A stretch of 64,000 nucleotides of DNA, from positions 124,001 to 188,000 of the forward strand of contig JAHBTU010000004.1 of assembly GCA_019638455.1 (NCBI GenBank), read 5' to 3'. The DNA comes from Saprospiraceae bacterium. Its GTDB lineage: Bacteria; Bacteroidota; Bacteroidia; Chitinophagales; Saprospiraceae. Both the position numbers and the translations under genes were made by a program. The notes below the pieces were generated by a model, which searched no databases, was not told where the DNA came from, and was given only the letters and a program-made list of their open reading frames with translations. Positions 42,026-51,066 of this stretch are shown here, piece by piece (position 1 is the stretch's first letter; each line of letters starts with the position of its first letter).

Positions 42026-45000
42026 TTACTGCTTCGCAAACGACCCCTCTACCCTGCCGATGGCGCTCAACAGCGACAACCGATACACGCCAGCGGGCAA
42101 ATCCGATACATCGAGCAGGAAATTGTTGCCGCTCGTCACGGTGAGGGTACGCACCCGGCGACCGTCGGCGTGATAGAGCTCGACGGTGGCTTCGCCGATA
42201 GGTATGCCGTTTTGTACTTGCACCAACACGTTCAGCCACGAGGAGACCGGGTTGGGCGACAGGGTCAGGCGAGCATTGCTACCCGGATTGACGACCGCCA
42301 CGATGCAGTCCACCGTGCCTACCTGAACGTCGTCGGCACAGTCGGGATTCAGGTGGTCCACCACCCCGAACTTGTAGTTTGTCGCATCGTCGCCGGGGAA
42401 TGGGCCGATGATGATAGGCTGCGGGTGGTTGTAGGGGTAGTTGCCGTAGTTGCTGCCATTGCCCACAATATCGAATCCTTCGCTGCCGCCATTCTTGTGT
42501 TTGAAGGTGATGACTGCGAAAAATTCACTGCAAAGACAAGGCGTCTTGACGACTTGCAAATCCCAGATATCGCACGGTTCCTGCCCGAGGCAATCGGGCA
42601 CACTGAATTCTTTCGTGCGGCAGCAGAGCGCACCGATGTTGGAGGCCGGGAAACAAACTTTTACCACATCGTGTTGACCGCCATCCCACGGGAAGTCGGG
42701 AATGTAAAGCGGCAACGAATCAAGCGCAAAGAGGCCGAGGAACTCGCCGTTGGCCCACACCCCGAATTGATTGCCCGGCGGGTTCTGCACTTGGAAATTG
42801 AGCCACACCTGATAGGTGCTGTCGCTGGTGCAGTCGCCCGTCTCCACCGTCAAGTGCGTGATTTCGCACGGGCCGCCGGGGTCGAGGCAGTCGGGCACGG
42901 CAAATCCTTTGGTGCGACAGCAGGCCGTCCCAGGGATGTTTGCATTGACGAGACATACTTTGATTTCATCGTGCTGACCACCGCCCCATGGGAAATTCTC
43001 GATGTAAAGCGGCAATGAGTCGAGGCTGTAAGAATCATACAGCACGCCATTTATCCAAAGGGTGAAGGTGTTGCTCGTCGGGTTCTGCACCTGGAAGTTG
43101 AGCCACACCTGATAGGTGCTGTCGCTGGTGCAGTCGCCCGTCTCCACCGTCAGGTGCGTGATTTCGCACGGGCCGCCGGGATTGAGGCAGTCGGGCACCT
43201 TAAAGTCTTCCGTGCGGCAGCAAGTTGAAGCCGCATTTGGGGCTACGAGGCAGACTTTGATAACGTCCTTCTGACCACCGCCCCATGGGAAATTCTCGAT
43301 GTAAAGCGGCAATGAGTCGAGGCTGTAAGAATCGTACAGCACGCCATTTATCCAAAGGGTGAAAGTGTTGCTCGTCGGGTTCTGCACTTGGAAATTGAGC
43401 CACACCTGATAGGTGCTGTCGCTGGTGCAGTCGCCTGTTTCCACCGTCAGGTGCGTGATTTCGCACGGGCCGCCGGGGTTGAGGCAGTCGGGCACGGCGA
43501 ATCCTTTGGTGCGACAGCAGGCCGTCCCAGGGATGTTTGCATTGGCGAGACATACTTTGATTTCATCGTGCTGACCACCGCCCCATGGGAAATCCGCGAT
43601 GTAAAGCGGCAATGAGTCGAGGCTGTAAGAATCGTACAGCACGCCGTTTATCCAAAGGGTGAAAGTGTTGCTCGTCGGATTCTGCACATGGAAATTGAGC
43701 CAGACCTGATAGGTGCTGTCGCTGGTGCAGTCGCCTGTTTCCACTGTCAGGTTGGAGATTTCGCACGGGCCGCCGGGATTGAGGCAGTCGGGCACGTTGA
43801 ATTCTTTCGTGCGGCAGCAAGCGATTGCCCCTGCATTGGTAAAACAAACCTTGATGACATCTTTCTGGCCACCGCCCCATGGGAAATCCGCGATGTAAAG
43901 CGGCAATGAATCAAGGCTGTAAGAATCGTACAGCACACCGTTTATCCAAAGGGTGAAGGTGCTGCCTGGAGGGTTCTGCACTTGGAAGTTGAGCCAGACC
44001 TGATAGGTGCTGTCGCTGGTGCAGTCACCCGTCTCCACCGTCAGGTTGGAGATTTCGCACGGGCCGCCGGGATTGAGGCAGTCAGGCACCTTAAATTCGA
44101 GCGTTTTGCAGCAGCCTACGATGGTATTGCTGATAAAACACACTTTCACCACGTCGTTCGGGCCGCCGTCCCAGGGGAAATCGGGAATGTAAAGCGGCAG
44201 CGAATCGAGGCTGTAATTGCCGAGGAATTGTCCGTTGGCCCACACTCCAAACTGGTTGCCAATCGGGTTGGCGACGGAGAAATTGAGCCACACCTCATAA
44301 GTGCTGTTGCTGGTACAGTCGCCCGTTTCCACTGTCAGGTTTGATATTTCGCAAGGGCCTGTGCCAGCACAGCAATCGGGCGCTTGGAACTCAACCAAAG
44401 TGCAGCAACCGGGGCTGTCTTTGATACAAATTTTCAATTTGCCGAGCAACGTGTTGTTGCATGGAAACGCCGGGATAGTGATGGGCAACTGACTCAGCGG
44501 GAACATACCGAGATAAATGCCATTGGCTGTCCAAACCTCAAAAAAGTCGCTACCGGGGTTGTTTACCTCAAAATTCAGCGTCACGGAATATGTCTGGTTG
44601 CCGATGTTGCACGGCCCAGCCGTGACCGAGACATTGAAAATGGAACAAGTATCGCCCGTGAGACAATCCGGCACTTCAAATTCCTTGGCCAAACAGCAAG
44701 AATCGAGGCTGGCACTGTCGTTCACACAAATGCTCACCACATCCACATCATTGCCACTCCAAGGGAAACTATCAAACACGAGCGGCACGGAGTCAATCGA
44801 AAACGTCCCCAACGAGACACCGTTGGCCCACACCTCGAACGTGCCATCACCGGGATTGGTAGCCTGAAAATTGAGCCGCACCTTGTAAGTGCTGTCCGAA
44901 GTGCAAGCACCTGTTTGCACAAAAATATCCGTCACCTCGCAAGGGCCAAAAGGCACGCAATCGGGCGAGCGGAACTGAAATTCCTGACAGCAAGTAGGCG

Positions 45001-46195
45001 CATTGCCCGTGCAAACCTTCAGATGGCTAAAAATGCCGTTGTTCCATGGGAAATCAGCAACGTAGAGCGGCAATTGGTCCATGCCGAAAGTGCCGAGCGG
45101 GAGGCCGTTGCCCCACAACTGGAAAGAATCAACGGCAGAAGGGTCGTTCACCGTGAAATTCACCCAGACTCCAAAAGTGCTGTCGGAAGTGCAAGAGTCC
45201 GTCTCCACGCTCAAGCCTTTGATGCCACATGGGTAGATAGGCAAGCAATCGGGCGCCGCGAATTCGAGCGTTTTGCAGCAAACAATCTGCGGCGGCCCAC
45301 TCGTGTTCAGCAAATCAACGATGCAGACCTTCACCACATCCTTGGCTCCCCCACCCCAAGGAAAACTATCAATGGAGAGCGGCAAATCGCTCAAATTGAA
45401 ATAGCCGAGCAATGAGTCGTTTGCCCAAACACCAAACTGCGTCAGCGGCGGAATGGGGGTGGTAGTGGCGGGCGAAAAATTCAATTTCACCTGATAAGTG
45501 CTGTCAGACGTGCAGTCGCCTGTTTGAACGCTTAAATCCAAGATATTGCAAGGCAAGCCCAAGCACGAAGGAGCCGCAAACTGAATCTTCGCGCAGCAGT
45601 TGGGCTTGTCTTTGATGCACACCGTCAGTTTGTCAGTCAAATCGCCATCCCATGGGAAGTTGGGGATGCCGAGTGGCAGTTGGGCTAACGCAAAAGCGCC
45701 TAAATACGCGCCATTGCCTGCCCACACCTCAAAGGAATCGGCGTTGGGGTTCGACACTTGAAAATCCAGCTTCAGTTTGTACGTCAGCGAGCCGGGCACA
45801 CAATCGCCCACCTCCACTTTCACATTGTAAATTTCACACGTCGTAGTCGAGAAGCACCCCGGCACTTGGGCCGTCGTCGAGTCCCGACAATCCTGAAAAA
45901 TCGCGTCAGTTACCACAAATTCTTTGCTCGAAGGAGCAGGGTCGGCAGTAAAAGGGCCAAGCGTCAGCGGCACTTGGTTGTAGGTGAAGATGCCGTAATT
46001 GTTGCCGTTGCCCGTCACGACAAACTGATTGGTCGTGCCAACGTGCTTGAAATCAAGTTTCACAAAATACTGGCAGGCATTGGGGGTGAGCGGCGAGACC
46101 GTAGCGGTAAGGTCCTGAATGCTGCACTGATTCTGCGCGGGCAGCCACCCCGTCACAAACAGCAATAGCATCGGTAGTAAGGATGATAAACGCAT
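42026..46195 (-). CDS. Large T9SS-secreted protein with thirteen Cys-containing repeats
   Basis: A 1389-residue protein with a signal peptide (MRLSSLLPMLLLFVTGWLPA). Thirteen units of about 95-105 residues follow, each starting C(E/S/G)I..L.VETGDC and containing F.VW.NG..LG.Y.LDSLPLYI, then DFPWGGG, then KVC....CC...F..PDCL. The first and last units diverge (GNGNNYGIFTYN and GNGSNYGNYPYN). Units 7-12 are nearly identical, even at DNA level. The end is a T9SS sorting domain (LTLSPNPVSSWLNVLV ... LPAGVYRLSLLS). The six or more Cys per unit probably form disulfides outside the cell. The function is unknown; adhesion or matrix is plausible. Confidence 0.9.
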   Translation of the reverse strand: MRLSSLLPMLLLFVTGWLPAQNQCSIQDLTATVSPLTPNACQYFVKLDFKHVGTTNQFVVTGNGNNYGIFTYNQVPLTLGPFTADPAPSSKEFVVTDAIFQDCRDSTTAQVPGCFSTTTCEIYNVKVEVGDCVPGSLTYKLKLDFQVSNPNADSFEVWAGNGAYLGAFALAQLPLGIPNFPWDGDLTDKLTVCIKDKPNCCAKIQFAAPSCLGLPCNILDLSVQTGDCTSDSTYQVKLNFSPATTTPIPPLTQFGVWANDSLLGYFNLSDLPLSIDSFPWGGGAKDVVKVCIVDLLNTSGPPQIVCCKTLEFAAPDCLPIYPCGIKGLSVETDSCTSDSTFGVWVNFTVNDPSAVDSFQLWGNGLPLGTFGMDQLPLYVADFPWNNGIFSHLKVCTGNAPTCCQEFQFRSPDCVPFGPCEVTDIFVQTGACTSDSTYKVRLNFQATNPGDGTFEVWANGVSLGTFSIDSVPLVFDSFPWSGNDVDVVSICVNDSASLDSCCLAKEFEVPDCLTGDTCSIFNVSVTAGPCNIGNQTYSVTLNFEVNNPGSDFFEVWTANGIYLGMFPLSQLPITIPAFPCNNTLLGKLKICIKDSPGCCTLVEFQAPDCCAGTGPCEISNLTVETGDCTSNSTYEVWLNFSVANPIGNQFGVWANGQFLGNYSLDSLPLYIPDFPWDGGPNDVVKVCFISNTIVGCCKTLEFKVPDCLNPGGPCEISNLTVETGDCTSDSTYQVWLNFQVQNPPGSTFTLWINGVLYDSYSLDSLPLYIADFPWGGGQKDVIKVCFTNAGAIACCRTKEFNVPDCLNPGGPCEISNLTVETGDCTSDSTYQVWLNFHVQNPTSNTFTLWINGVLYDSYSLDSLPLYIADFPWGGGQHDEIKVCLANANIPGTACCRTKGFAVPDCLNPGGPCEITHLTVETGDCTSDSTYQVWLNFQVQNPTSNTFTLWINGVLYDSYSLDSLPLYIENFPWGGGQKDVIKVCLVAPNAASTCCRTEDFKVPDCLNPGGPCEITHLTVETGDCTSDSTYQVWLNFQVQNPTSNTFTLWINGVLYDSYSLDSLPLYIENFPWGGGQHDEIKVCLVNANIPGTACCRTKGFAVPDCLDPGGPCEITHLTVETGDCTSDSTYQVWLNFQVQNPPGNQFGVWANGEFLGLFALDSLPLYIPDFPWDGGQHDVVKVCFPASNIGALCCRTKEFSVPDCLGQEPCDIWDLQVVKTPCLCSEFFAVITFKHKNGGSEGFDIVGNGSNYGNYPYNHPQPIIIGPFPGDDATNYKFGVVDHLNPDCADDVQVGTVDCIVAVVNPGSNARLTLSPNPVSSWLNVLVQVQNGIPIGEATVELYHADGRRVRTLTVTSGNNFLLDVSDLPAGVYRLSLLSAIGRVEGSFAKQ

Positions 46196-46307
46196 GGGAT
46201 AAAAAGAGTTTGGTGAAAAAATCGGTTGAGAAACCAGTTTGAAGAGGATACATCGGAGATACGCGCTAAACGCTATTCGCTGCGCATTATTCCACTATTT
46301 TTCTCAA

Positions 46308-46676
46308 TTATTGCATCAAGTAAGGCCAAATTTTTGGGAAAAATATCAGCCCTCCCACAATGGCAGCCCCTGCCGCCAACACCAACACCGCTGCGGCGGA
46401 TGCGTCTTTCGCTTTGCCTGCCAAAGGGTGAAAATCGGGCGATACCAAATCCGTCAAGTATTCCAAAGCTGTGTTCATGGCCTCAGCAGCCACAACCAGC
46501 GCAATGCAAAGCACCACCGCGACCCATTCGAGCGACGATATTTGGAAAAAGAAGCCTGCAAGCGTGGCAGCCACGGCAGCCGCCGCGTGAATCCGCGCGT
46601 TTGGCTGGCTGCGCCACAAATCGGCCAAGCCCATCAAAGCAAAGCGAAAGCTATCGGTGCGTTTCCGAAGACTCAT
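46308..46676 (-). CDS. dgkA: Diacylglycerol/undecaprenol kinase family protein
   Basis: A 122-residue integral membrane kinase with three transmembrane helices. The catalytic EAMNTALEYLTDLV motif (E.NTAIE..VD type) is at about residues 69-82, and the N-terminal amphipathic segment reads RTDSFRFALMGLADLWR. It phosphorylates diacylglycerol or undecaprenol during lipid recycling. The start MSLRKRTDSF (46676) is chosen because earlier Met codons precede the conserved region by 17 unrelated residues. It overlaps the upstream membrane gene by 26 bp, so the two are probably coupled. Confidence 0.88.
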   Translation of the reverse strand: MSLRKRTDSFRFALMGLADLWRSQPNARIHAAAAVAATLAGFFFQISSLEWVAVVLCIALVVAAEAMNTALEYLTDLVSPDFHPLAGKAKDASAAAVLVLAAGAAIVGGLIFFPKIWPYLMQ

Positions 46677-47025
46677 CAGCAGGATATTTATTTTTTGAAA
46701 GAGGCGTGTCCGGGTGCATTTGGTCACGCGCTGGCATTTCCAGCGGAATGGAAGAAGGGGAAAGATGGGTGGGGTCGCTGATTTCGTGTTTGAAAAAACT
46801 AATGGCCGCGCTGCAACCTAAACACACAAACATCAAGCGCGACTTGTTGATTACCAGAAAAAAAAGCCCCAGCAACAAAAAACCCATAGCCACCAGTACG
46901 GCATTTTCGGCCCACCATTGAAAGGCGGGAAGTCGGGGAGGAAAAATACAGGTCAGCGAACCCGCCAGCAATAACAACGTTAGCCCCTGCCGCACCCGCC
47001 GATTGTCGAAAAAGCGAACATTCAT
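46651..47025 (-). CDS. Uncharacterised small membrane protein
   Basis: A 124-residue protein with three hydrophobic stretches (about residues 13-30, 39-57 and 62-78) followed by a polar tail rich in Ser/Pro/His (SDPTHLSPSSIPLEMPARD). The N-terminal helices recall the membrane part that precedes endonuclease/exonuclease/phosphatase domains in some Bacteroidota proteins, but no such domain follows. It overlaps dgkA at its 3' end. A TACCTTTG box at 47033-47040 (minus strand) is close to the start. Confidence 0.6.
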   Translation of the reverse strand: MNVRFFDNRRVRQGLTLLLLAGSLTCIFPPRLPAFQWWAENAVLVAMGFLLLGLFFLVINKSRLMFVCLGCSAAISFFKHEISDPTHLSPSSIPLEMPARDQMHPDTPLSKNKYPADESSETHR

Positions 47026-47078
47026 GGGTCGGCAAAGGTACAACCAAACCCCTTGAAAATTTCTGCTTTACTCCCGGC

Positions 47079-47109
47079 TTGCTTTTTGCCAAATGTCATT
47101 CTACCTTTG
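47079..47109 (+). promoter_or_regulatory. Bacteroidota-type promoter of the tRNA genes
   Basis: TTG (47079-47081), 20-nt spacer, TACCTTTG (47102-47109): a textbook match, 39 nt before the first tRNA-Ser. Confidence 0.75.
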
Positions 47110-47148
47110 CACCCGCTTTTTCGGCGCAAGCCGATTTTTGACACAAAA

Positions 47149-47236
47149 GGAGAGATGTCCGAGTGGTTTAAGGAGCGCGCCTGGAAAGTGCGTATACGTC
47201 ACAAGCGTATCCGGGGTTCGAATCCCCGTCTCTCCG
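47149..47236 (+). tRNA. tRNA-Ser (anticodon GGA)
   Basis: The acceptor GGAGAGA pairs with TCTCTCC; the D-arm has GAGTGGTTTAAGG. The anticodon stem-loop CGCCTGGAAAGTG carries GGA, followed by a long variable arm typical of serine tRNAs and a T-arm CGGGGTTCGAATCCCCG. CCA is not encoded. Confidence 0.95.
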
Positions 47237-47290
47237 CGATGAAATCGTTGTTTATTGTTAGTTGCTCGTTCGCAGAGTCGAAAACTGCCA

Positions 47291-47341
47291 ACCAACAACG
47301 AGCAACCCCGTCCGGACGGATATTCATCCGGGCAGGCAACA
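47291..47341 (+). repeat. Palindromic repeat between tRNA genes (relative of the meaB insert)
   Basis: Contains the 12-bp perfect palindrome CCGTCCGGACGG followed by ATATTCATCCGGGCAGGCAA. Its translation in one frame reads NPVRTDIHPG, matching the MeaB insert NPVRTDVHPG. Confidence 0.7.
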
Positions 47342-47351
47342 AAAAAAACTC

Positions 47352-47438
47352 GGAGAGGTGGCAGAGTGGTTTAATGCACCTGATTCGAAATCAGACGTAC
47401 CTGCGAGGGTACCGGGGGTTCGAATCCCTCCCTCTCCG
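47352..47438 (+). tRNA. tRNA-Ser (anticodon CGA)
   Basis: The acceptor GGAGAGG pairs with CCTCTCC. The anticodon loop TTCGAAA carries CGA. The variable arm is long (ACGTACCTGCGAGGGTACC) and the T-arm is GGGGGTTCGAATCCCTC. It lies 115 bp after the first serine tRNA. Confidence 0.95.
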
Positions 47439-47533
47439 CACTTTTTAATTTTGAGTAGTCTTGGGTAGCCATTCATGTGTGCTCTTGTAGAAGAGGAAAC
47501 ATGAAAATCGCCGAAGATTGCTTTAGTTTGCAT

Positions 47534-47569
47534 AAAGCGCACTTAGCCACTTGGCAAGTGCGCTTTTTT
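47534..47569 (+). terminator. Intrinsic terminator after the tRNA genes
   Basis: AAAGCGCACTT (47534-47544) pairs with AAGTGCGCTTT (47556-47566), followed by a T-run. Confidence 0.85.
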
Positions 47570-47579
47570 CTTTCCAAAT

Positions 47580-47623
47580 GTTACCCGCGTAAACTTCCAC
47601 CCACCCACGCGCCCGCACCTTTG
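47580..47623 (+). promoter_or_regulatory. Shared 44-nt promoter motif, site 1
   Basis: GTTACCCGCGTAAACTTCC at the left and CCCGCACCTTTG at the right, 29 nt before the glucosidase ATG. The layout is the same as at 51364 and 61227: GTWAC, N4, GTAAA, then CCCG-C-TTTG with 44 nt from end to end. No TTG -33 element is present at the usual distance. Confidence 0.65.
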
Positions 47624-47651
47624 CCTCACATTATTTTAAAAAAAAGAGGCA

Positions 47652-50600
47652 ATGAAAAACACCGTCGCCAAACCAGAAACCCTCAAACCAGAAACCCTCA
47701 AACCAGAGACCCCCAAACCAGAAACCCTCAAACCAGAAACCCCCAAACCAGAAACCCCCAAACCAGAAACCCCCAAACCAGAAACCCCCAAACCAGAAAC
47801 CCTCAAACCAGAAACCCCCAAACCAGAAACCCCCAAACCAGAAACCCCCAAACCAGAAACCCCCAAACCAGAAACCCCCAAACCAGAAACCCTCAAACCA
47901 GAGACCCCCAAACCAGAAACCCTCAAACCAGAAACCCTCAAACCAGAAACCCCCAAACCAGAAACCCCCAAACCAGAAACCCCCAAACCAGAAACCCTCA
48001 AACCAGAAACCCTCAAACCAGAAACCCTCAAACCAGAAACCCTCAAACCAGAAACCATAAACCTCGAATCCGCTCGCCTTTCCGAACATTATTCCGGCCA
48101 AAAAAACTGGCTCCAATGGGGGCCTTACCTCTCCGAGCGCCAGTGGGGCACCGTGCGCGAGGACTATTCCCCCGGCGGCACGGCTTGGGATTTTTTCCCG
48201 CACGACCACGCCCGCTCCCGCGTCTATCGCTGGGGCGAAGACGGCATCGCCGGCATCAGCGACGGGTGGCAACGCCTCTGCTTCGCCGTCGCCCTCTGGA
48301 ACGGCAAAGACCCCATTATCAAAGAGCGCCTCTTCGGCCTCACAGGCAGGGAAGGCAATCACGGCGAGGATGTGAAAGAACTCTACTACTACCTCGACAA
48401 CACGCCCACGCACTCGTACATGAAACACCTGTACAAGTACCCGCAGGGCGAATTCCCCTACGCGGAATTGGCGCGGGAAAACGGCTGGCGAGGCCGCGAG
48501 CAGCCTGAATATGAACTGCTCGACACGGGCATTTTTGATGGCGACCGCTACTGGGACGTGTTCACCGAATACGCCAAAGGCGACGAGGACGACCTGCTTA
48601 TCAAAATCACCGCGCACAATCGTGGCCCCGAAAGCGCCGACCTTTGGCTGCTACCTACGCTGTGGTTTCGGAATTTGTGGTCGTTCGGGCTGATGAAGGA
48701 GAAGCCACACATCAGGGCTGCCAGCGAAACAGAAGTTTCGCTTTACCACGAAAAACTCGGCGACTACCATTTTTACTTTCAAACGCCCGCTCGCCTGCTT
48801 TTCACCGAAAACGAAACCAATCGCGAGCGGCTCTGGAATCAGCCGAATGACTCACCTTTCGTGAAAGATGCTTTCCACACGGCTTTGACAAGCAACAACT
48901 TCGGCTTTTTGGAAGGCAAAACGGAAGGGACGAAATTCGCTCCAATGTATCAAGTAAAAGTGGAAGGCGGCGGTATGGCGGAATTCCAATTCCGCCTCTC
49001 GAGGAAGGCTTTGAAAACGCCGTTCGGAAAAGGTTTTGATAAAATTTTTGCGGAGCGGAAAATGGAGGCTGACACGTTTTACAAAGAAATCGCCGACCAC
49101 TCTACGAACCAACAACAAACATCCGGCAAAGAACAACAAAACATCCAGCGCCAGGCTCTCGCCGGAATGCTCTGGTCGAAGCAGTATTTCAACATAGACA
49201 TGCCGCGCTGGCTCGACGGAGACCCCGGCCAACTCCCGCCGCCCGAAAGCCGCAAAACTGGCCGCAACGCCCACTGGCGCACGCTCAACAACGAGGACAT
49301 CATCTCCATGCCCGACAAGTGGGAATACCCCTGGTACGCTGCCTGGGACCTGGCTTTCCACTGCGTCCCATTCGCGATGGTGGATGCGGAATTTGCTAAG
49401 AATCAATTGATTCTGTTCCTGCGCGAGTGGTATATGCACCCCAACGGCCAGTTGCCCGCCTACGAGTGGGCGTTCGGCGACGTGAACCCGCCCGTCCATG
49501 CGTGGTCGTGTTTGCAGGTCTATAAAATGGACAAAGAGCAAACCGGACGCGCTGACATTGACTTTCTCAAAAGAGTCTTTCAAAAACTGCTCATCAACTT
49601 CACTTGGTGGGTCAATCGCAAAGACCACAAAGGCAACAACGTGTTCGAGGGCGGCTTTCTCGGCTTGGACAATATCGGCGTGTTCGACCGCTCGAACCAA
49701 ATCCCCGGCGGCGGCTATCTCGAACAGGCCGACGGCACCGCGTGGATGGGCATGTACTGCCTCAATATGCTCGAAATGGCACTCGAAATCGCCCAGCACG
49801 ACCCGACTTTCGAGGACGTGGCGACCAAGTTTTTCGAGCATTTCATTTACATCGCCGAAAGCCTCAACCGCATCGGCCACGACTGGACGGGGTCTTGGGA
49901 CGAAATGGAAGGCTTTTTCTACGACATTCTTGGCCTGCCCAACGGCGAGTACATTCCGTTGAAAGTGCGGTCGCTGGTCGGGCTTTCCACGCTTTTTGCC
50001 GCCTACGTTTTGCCAAAAGACAAGTTGGAAAAACTGCCCGACTTCACCCGCCGCCTGCGCTGGTTTCAAAAATACCGCACCGATAACGGCGACTACCTCG
50101 TGCTCGACGAAGACCCTGTGAACGGCGATATTTTGCTCTCGCTCATTCCGCAAGAACGTTTGAGTCGGCTGCTGCACGCCATGTTGGACGAAAATGAATT
50201 TCTCTCCCCAGGCGGCATTCGCTCCATTTCAAAAGTGCATGAAAACGGCTATTCGGTCAATATCGCGGGTCAGGATTTTGGCCTGCGTTACGAACCTGCC
50301 GAAAGCAGCACCAGTCTTTTCGGCGGCAACTCCAACTGGCGCGGCCCCGTCTGGATGCCGATGAATTATTTGCTTATCAAGGCGTTGCGTGAATACGGGA
50401 AGTTTTACGGCACAGAGTACACGGTCGAATTCCCAACCGGCAGGGGCCAACGACTGTGCCTTTCGGAAGTAGCCGACGCGCTCTCCCGGCGTTTGATTTC
50501 GATTTTTGAAAAAGACGAAAACGGCCACCGGCCTGTGAACGGGCGCGAGACGATTTATGCCGAAAACCCGCATTTTCAAGACCTCATTTTGTTCTACGAA

Positions 50601-50693
50601 TATTTCCACGGTGACACGGCGCGGGGCGTGGGAGCGAGCCATCAAACGGGCTGGACGGGTGTGGTAGCGGCGTTGATTGGGGAGTTGGGGTAA
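47652..50693 (+). CDS. GH63/MGH1-like glucosidase with N-terminal KPET repeat tract
   Basis: A 1013-residue protein. After MKNTVA come 26 tandem KPET(L/P) pentapeptides (residues 7-136), then a full MGH1-like (GH63 clan) glycosidase. Clear blocks are WGPYLSERQWGTVREDYS, WDFFPHDHARSRVYRWGEDG, PAYEWAFGDVNPPVHAW, FLGLDNIGVFDRS and GPVWMPMNYLL. Such (alpha/alpha)6 enzymes cleave glucosyl or mannosyl units from oligosaccharides or compatible solutes. No signal peptide is seen, so it is cytoplasmic. No alternative ATG, GTG or TTG exists between the tract and the domain, so the repeats must be translated if the gene is. It carries the shared 44-nt promoter. Confidence 0.9.
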   Translation: MKNTVAKPETLKPETLKPETPKPETLKPETPKPETPKPETPKPETPKPETLKPETPKPETPKPETPKPETPKPETPKPETLKPETPKPETLKPETLKPETPKPETPKPETPKPETLKPETLKPETLKPETLKPETINLESARLSEHYSGQKNWLQWGPYLSERQWGTVREDYSPGGTAWDFFPHDHARSRVYRWGEDGIAGISDGWQRLCFAVALWNGKDPIIKERLFGLTGREGNHGEDVKELYYYLDNTPTHSYMKHLYKYPQGEFPYAELARENGWRGREQPEYELLDTGIFDGDRYWDVFTEYAKGDEDDLLIKITAHNRGPESADLWLLPTLWFRNLWSFGLMKEKPHIRAASETEVSLYHEKLGDYHFYFQTPARLLFTENETNRERLWNQPNDSPFVKDAFHTALTSNNFGFLEGKTEGTKFAPMYQVKVEGGGMAEFQFRLSRKALKTPFGKGFDKIFAERKMEADTFYKEIADHSTNQQQTSGKEQQNIQRQALAGMLWSKQYFNIDMPRWLDGDPGQLPPPESRKTGRNAHWRTLNNEDIISMPDKWEYPWYAAWDLAFHCVPFAMVDAEFAKNQLILFLREWYMHPNGQLPAYEWAFGDVNPPVHAWSCLQVYKMDKEQTGRADIDFLKRVFQKLLINFTWWVNRKDHKGNNVFEGGFLGLDNIGVFDRSNQIPGGGYLEQADGTAWMGMYCLNMLEMALEIAQHDPTFEDVATKFFEHFIYIAESLNRIGHDWTGSWDEMEGFFYDILGLPNGEYIPLKVRSLVGLSTLFAAYVLPKDKLEKLPDFTRRLRWFQKYRTDNGDYLVLDEDPVNGDILLSLIPQERLSRLLHAMLDENEFLSPGGIRSISKVHENGYSVNIAGQDFGLRYEPAESSTSLFGGNSNWRGPVWMPMNYLLIKALREYGKFYGTEYTVEFPTGRGQRLCLSEVADALSRRLISIFEKDENGHRPVNGRETIYAENPHFQDLILFYEYFHGDTARGVGASHQTGWTGVVAALIGELG
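47670..48059 (+). repeat. Coding minisatellite: 26 x 15 nt (KPET tract)
   Basis: Units are AAACCAGAAACCCTC or AAACCAGAAACCCCC, all exactly 15 nt, so the frame is never lost. The sequence resembles AAACCAGAAACC segments in the noncoding right arm of locus 3. Confidence 0.97.
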
Positions 50694-50697
50694 CGCA

Positions 50698-50730
50698 AGC
50701 GAGGCGGTGACTGTCAGTCACCGCCTCGCT
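50698..50730. terminator. Hairpin between glucosidase and mazF
   Basis: GCGAGGCGGTGACT, loop GTC, AGTCACCGCCTCGC: a perfect 14-bp stem between convergent genes. There is no strong T-run, but it is likely a transcription stop. Confidence 0.75.
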
Positions 50731-50736
50731 AATGGT

Positions 50737-51066
50737 TTAATACTCAAACATCTCCATCAACAACGCACACAATTGGAAGGAAGTCGTGTTGTCCAAAATT
50801 CCCACATTTTTGACTAAACGAGATGTGTCAACCGCCCTGATTTGGTCGAGCGCGATTTGGCCGTTTTTTCCTGCGAACGAGCAATTCAATCGGGAAGGAT
50901 AATTCTTAATCGTGCTTGTCAAAGGCGCCGCCAGCACGGTCGCCAAATGGCGGTTCAGCACGTCAGGTGAGACAATGACACAGGGTCGCGTTTTGGCGAT
51001 TTCGCTGCCCTGCACAGGGTCGAGCGACACGAGCCATATTTCAAAACGCTTGGCTACCATTTCCAA
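50737..51066 (-). CDS. mazF: MazF/PemK-type mRNA interferase toxin
   Basis: A 109-residue toxin of the PemK/MazF endoribonuclease fold. It shows the start FEIWLVSLDPVQGSEIAKTR, then PCVIVSPD, VLAAPLTST, and GQIALDQIRAVDTSRL, including the conserved basic and acidic residues of the RNA-cutting site. The start overlaps the end of the antitoxin gene by 13 bp. The first Met (51066) or MVAKRF (51060) could be used. It converges on the glucosidase across a perfect hairpin. Confidence 0.9.
   Translation of the reverse strand: MEMVAKRFEIWLVSLDPVQGSEIAKTRPCVIVSPDVLNRHLATVLAAPLTSTIKNYPSRLNCSFAGKNGQIALDQIRAVDTSRLVKNVGILDNTTSFQLCALLMEMFEY

Noticed and set aside
47053..47468. Open frames across the two tRNA-Ser genes
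   Set aside because: They translate tRNA sequence and the palindromic repeat between them; no protein family resemblance.
47631..48617. Minus-strand frame of 328 codons with repeated GFWFEG/GFWFGG
   Set aside because: Antisense reading of the 15-nt KPET tract and the conserved glucosidase start. It has no start context and the plus-strand protein is clearly homologous to a known family.
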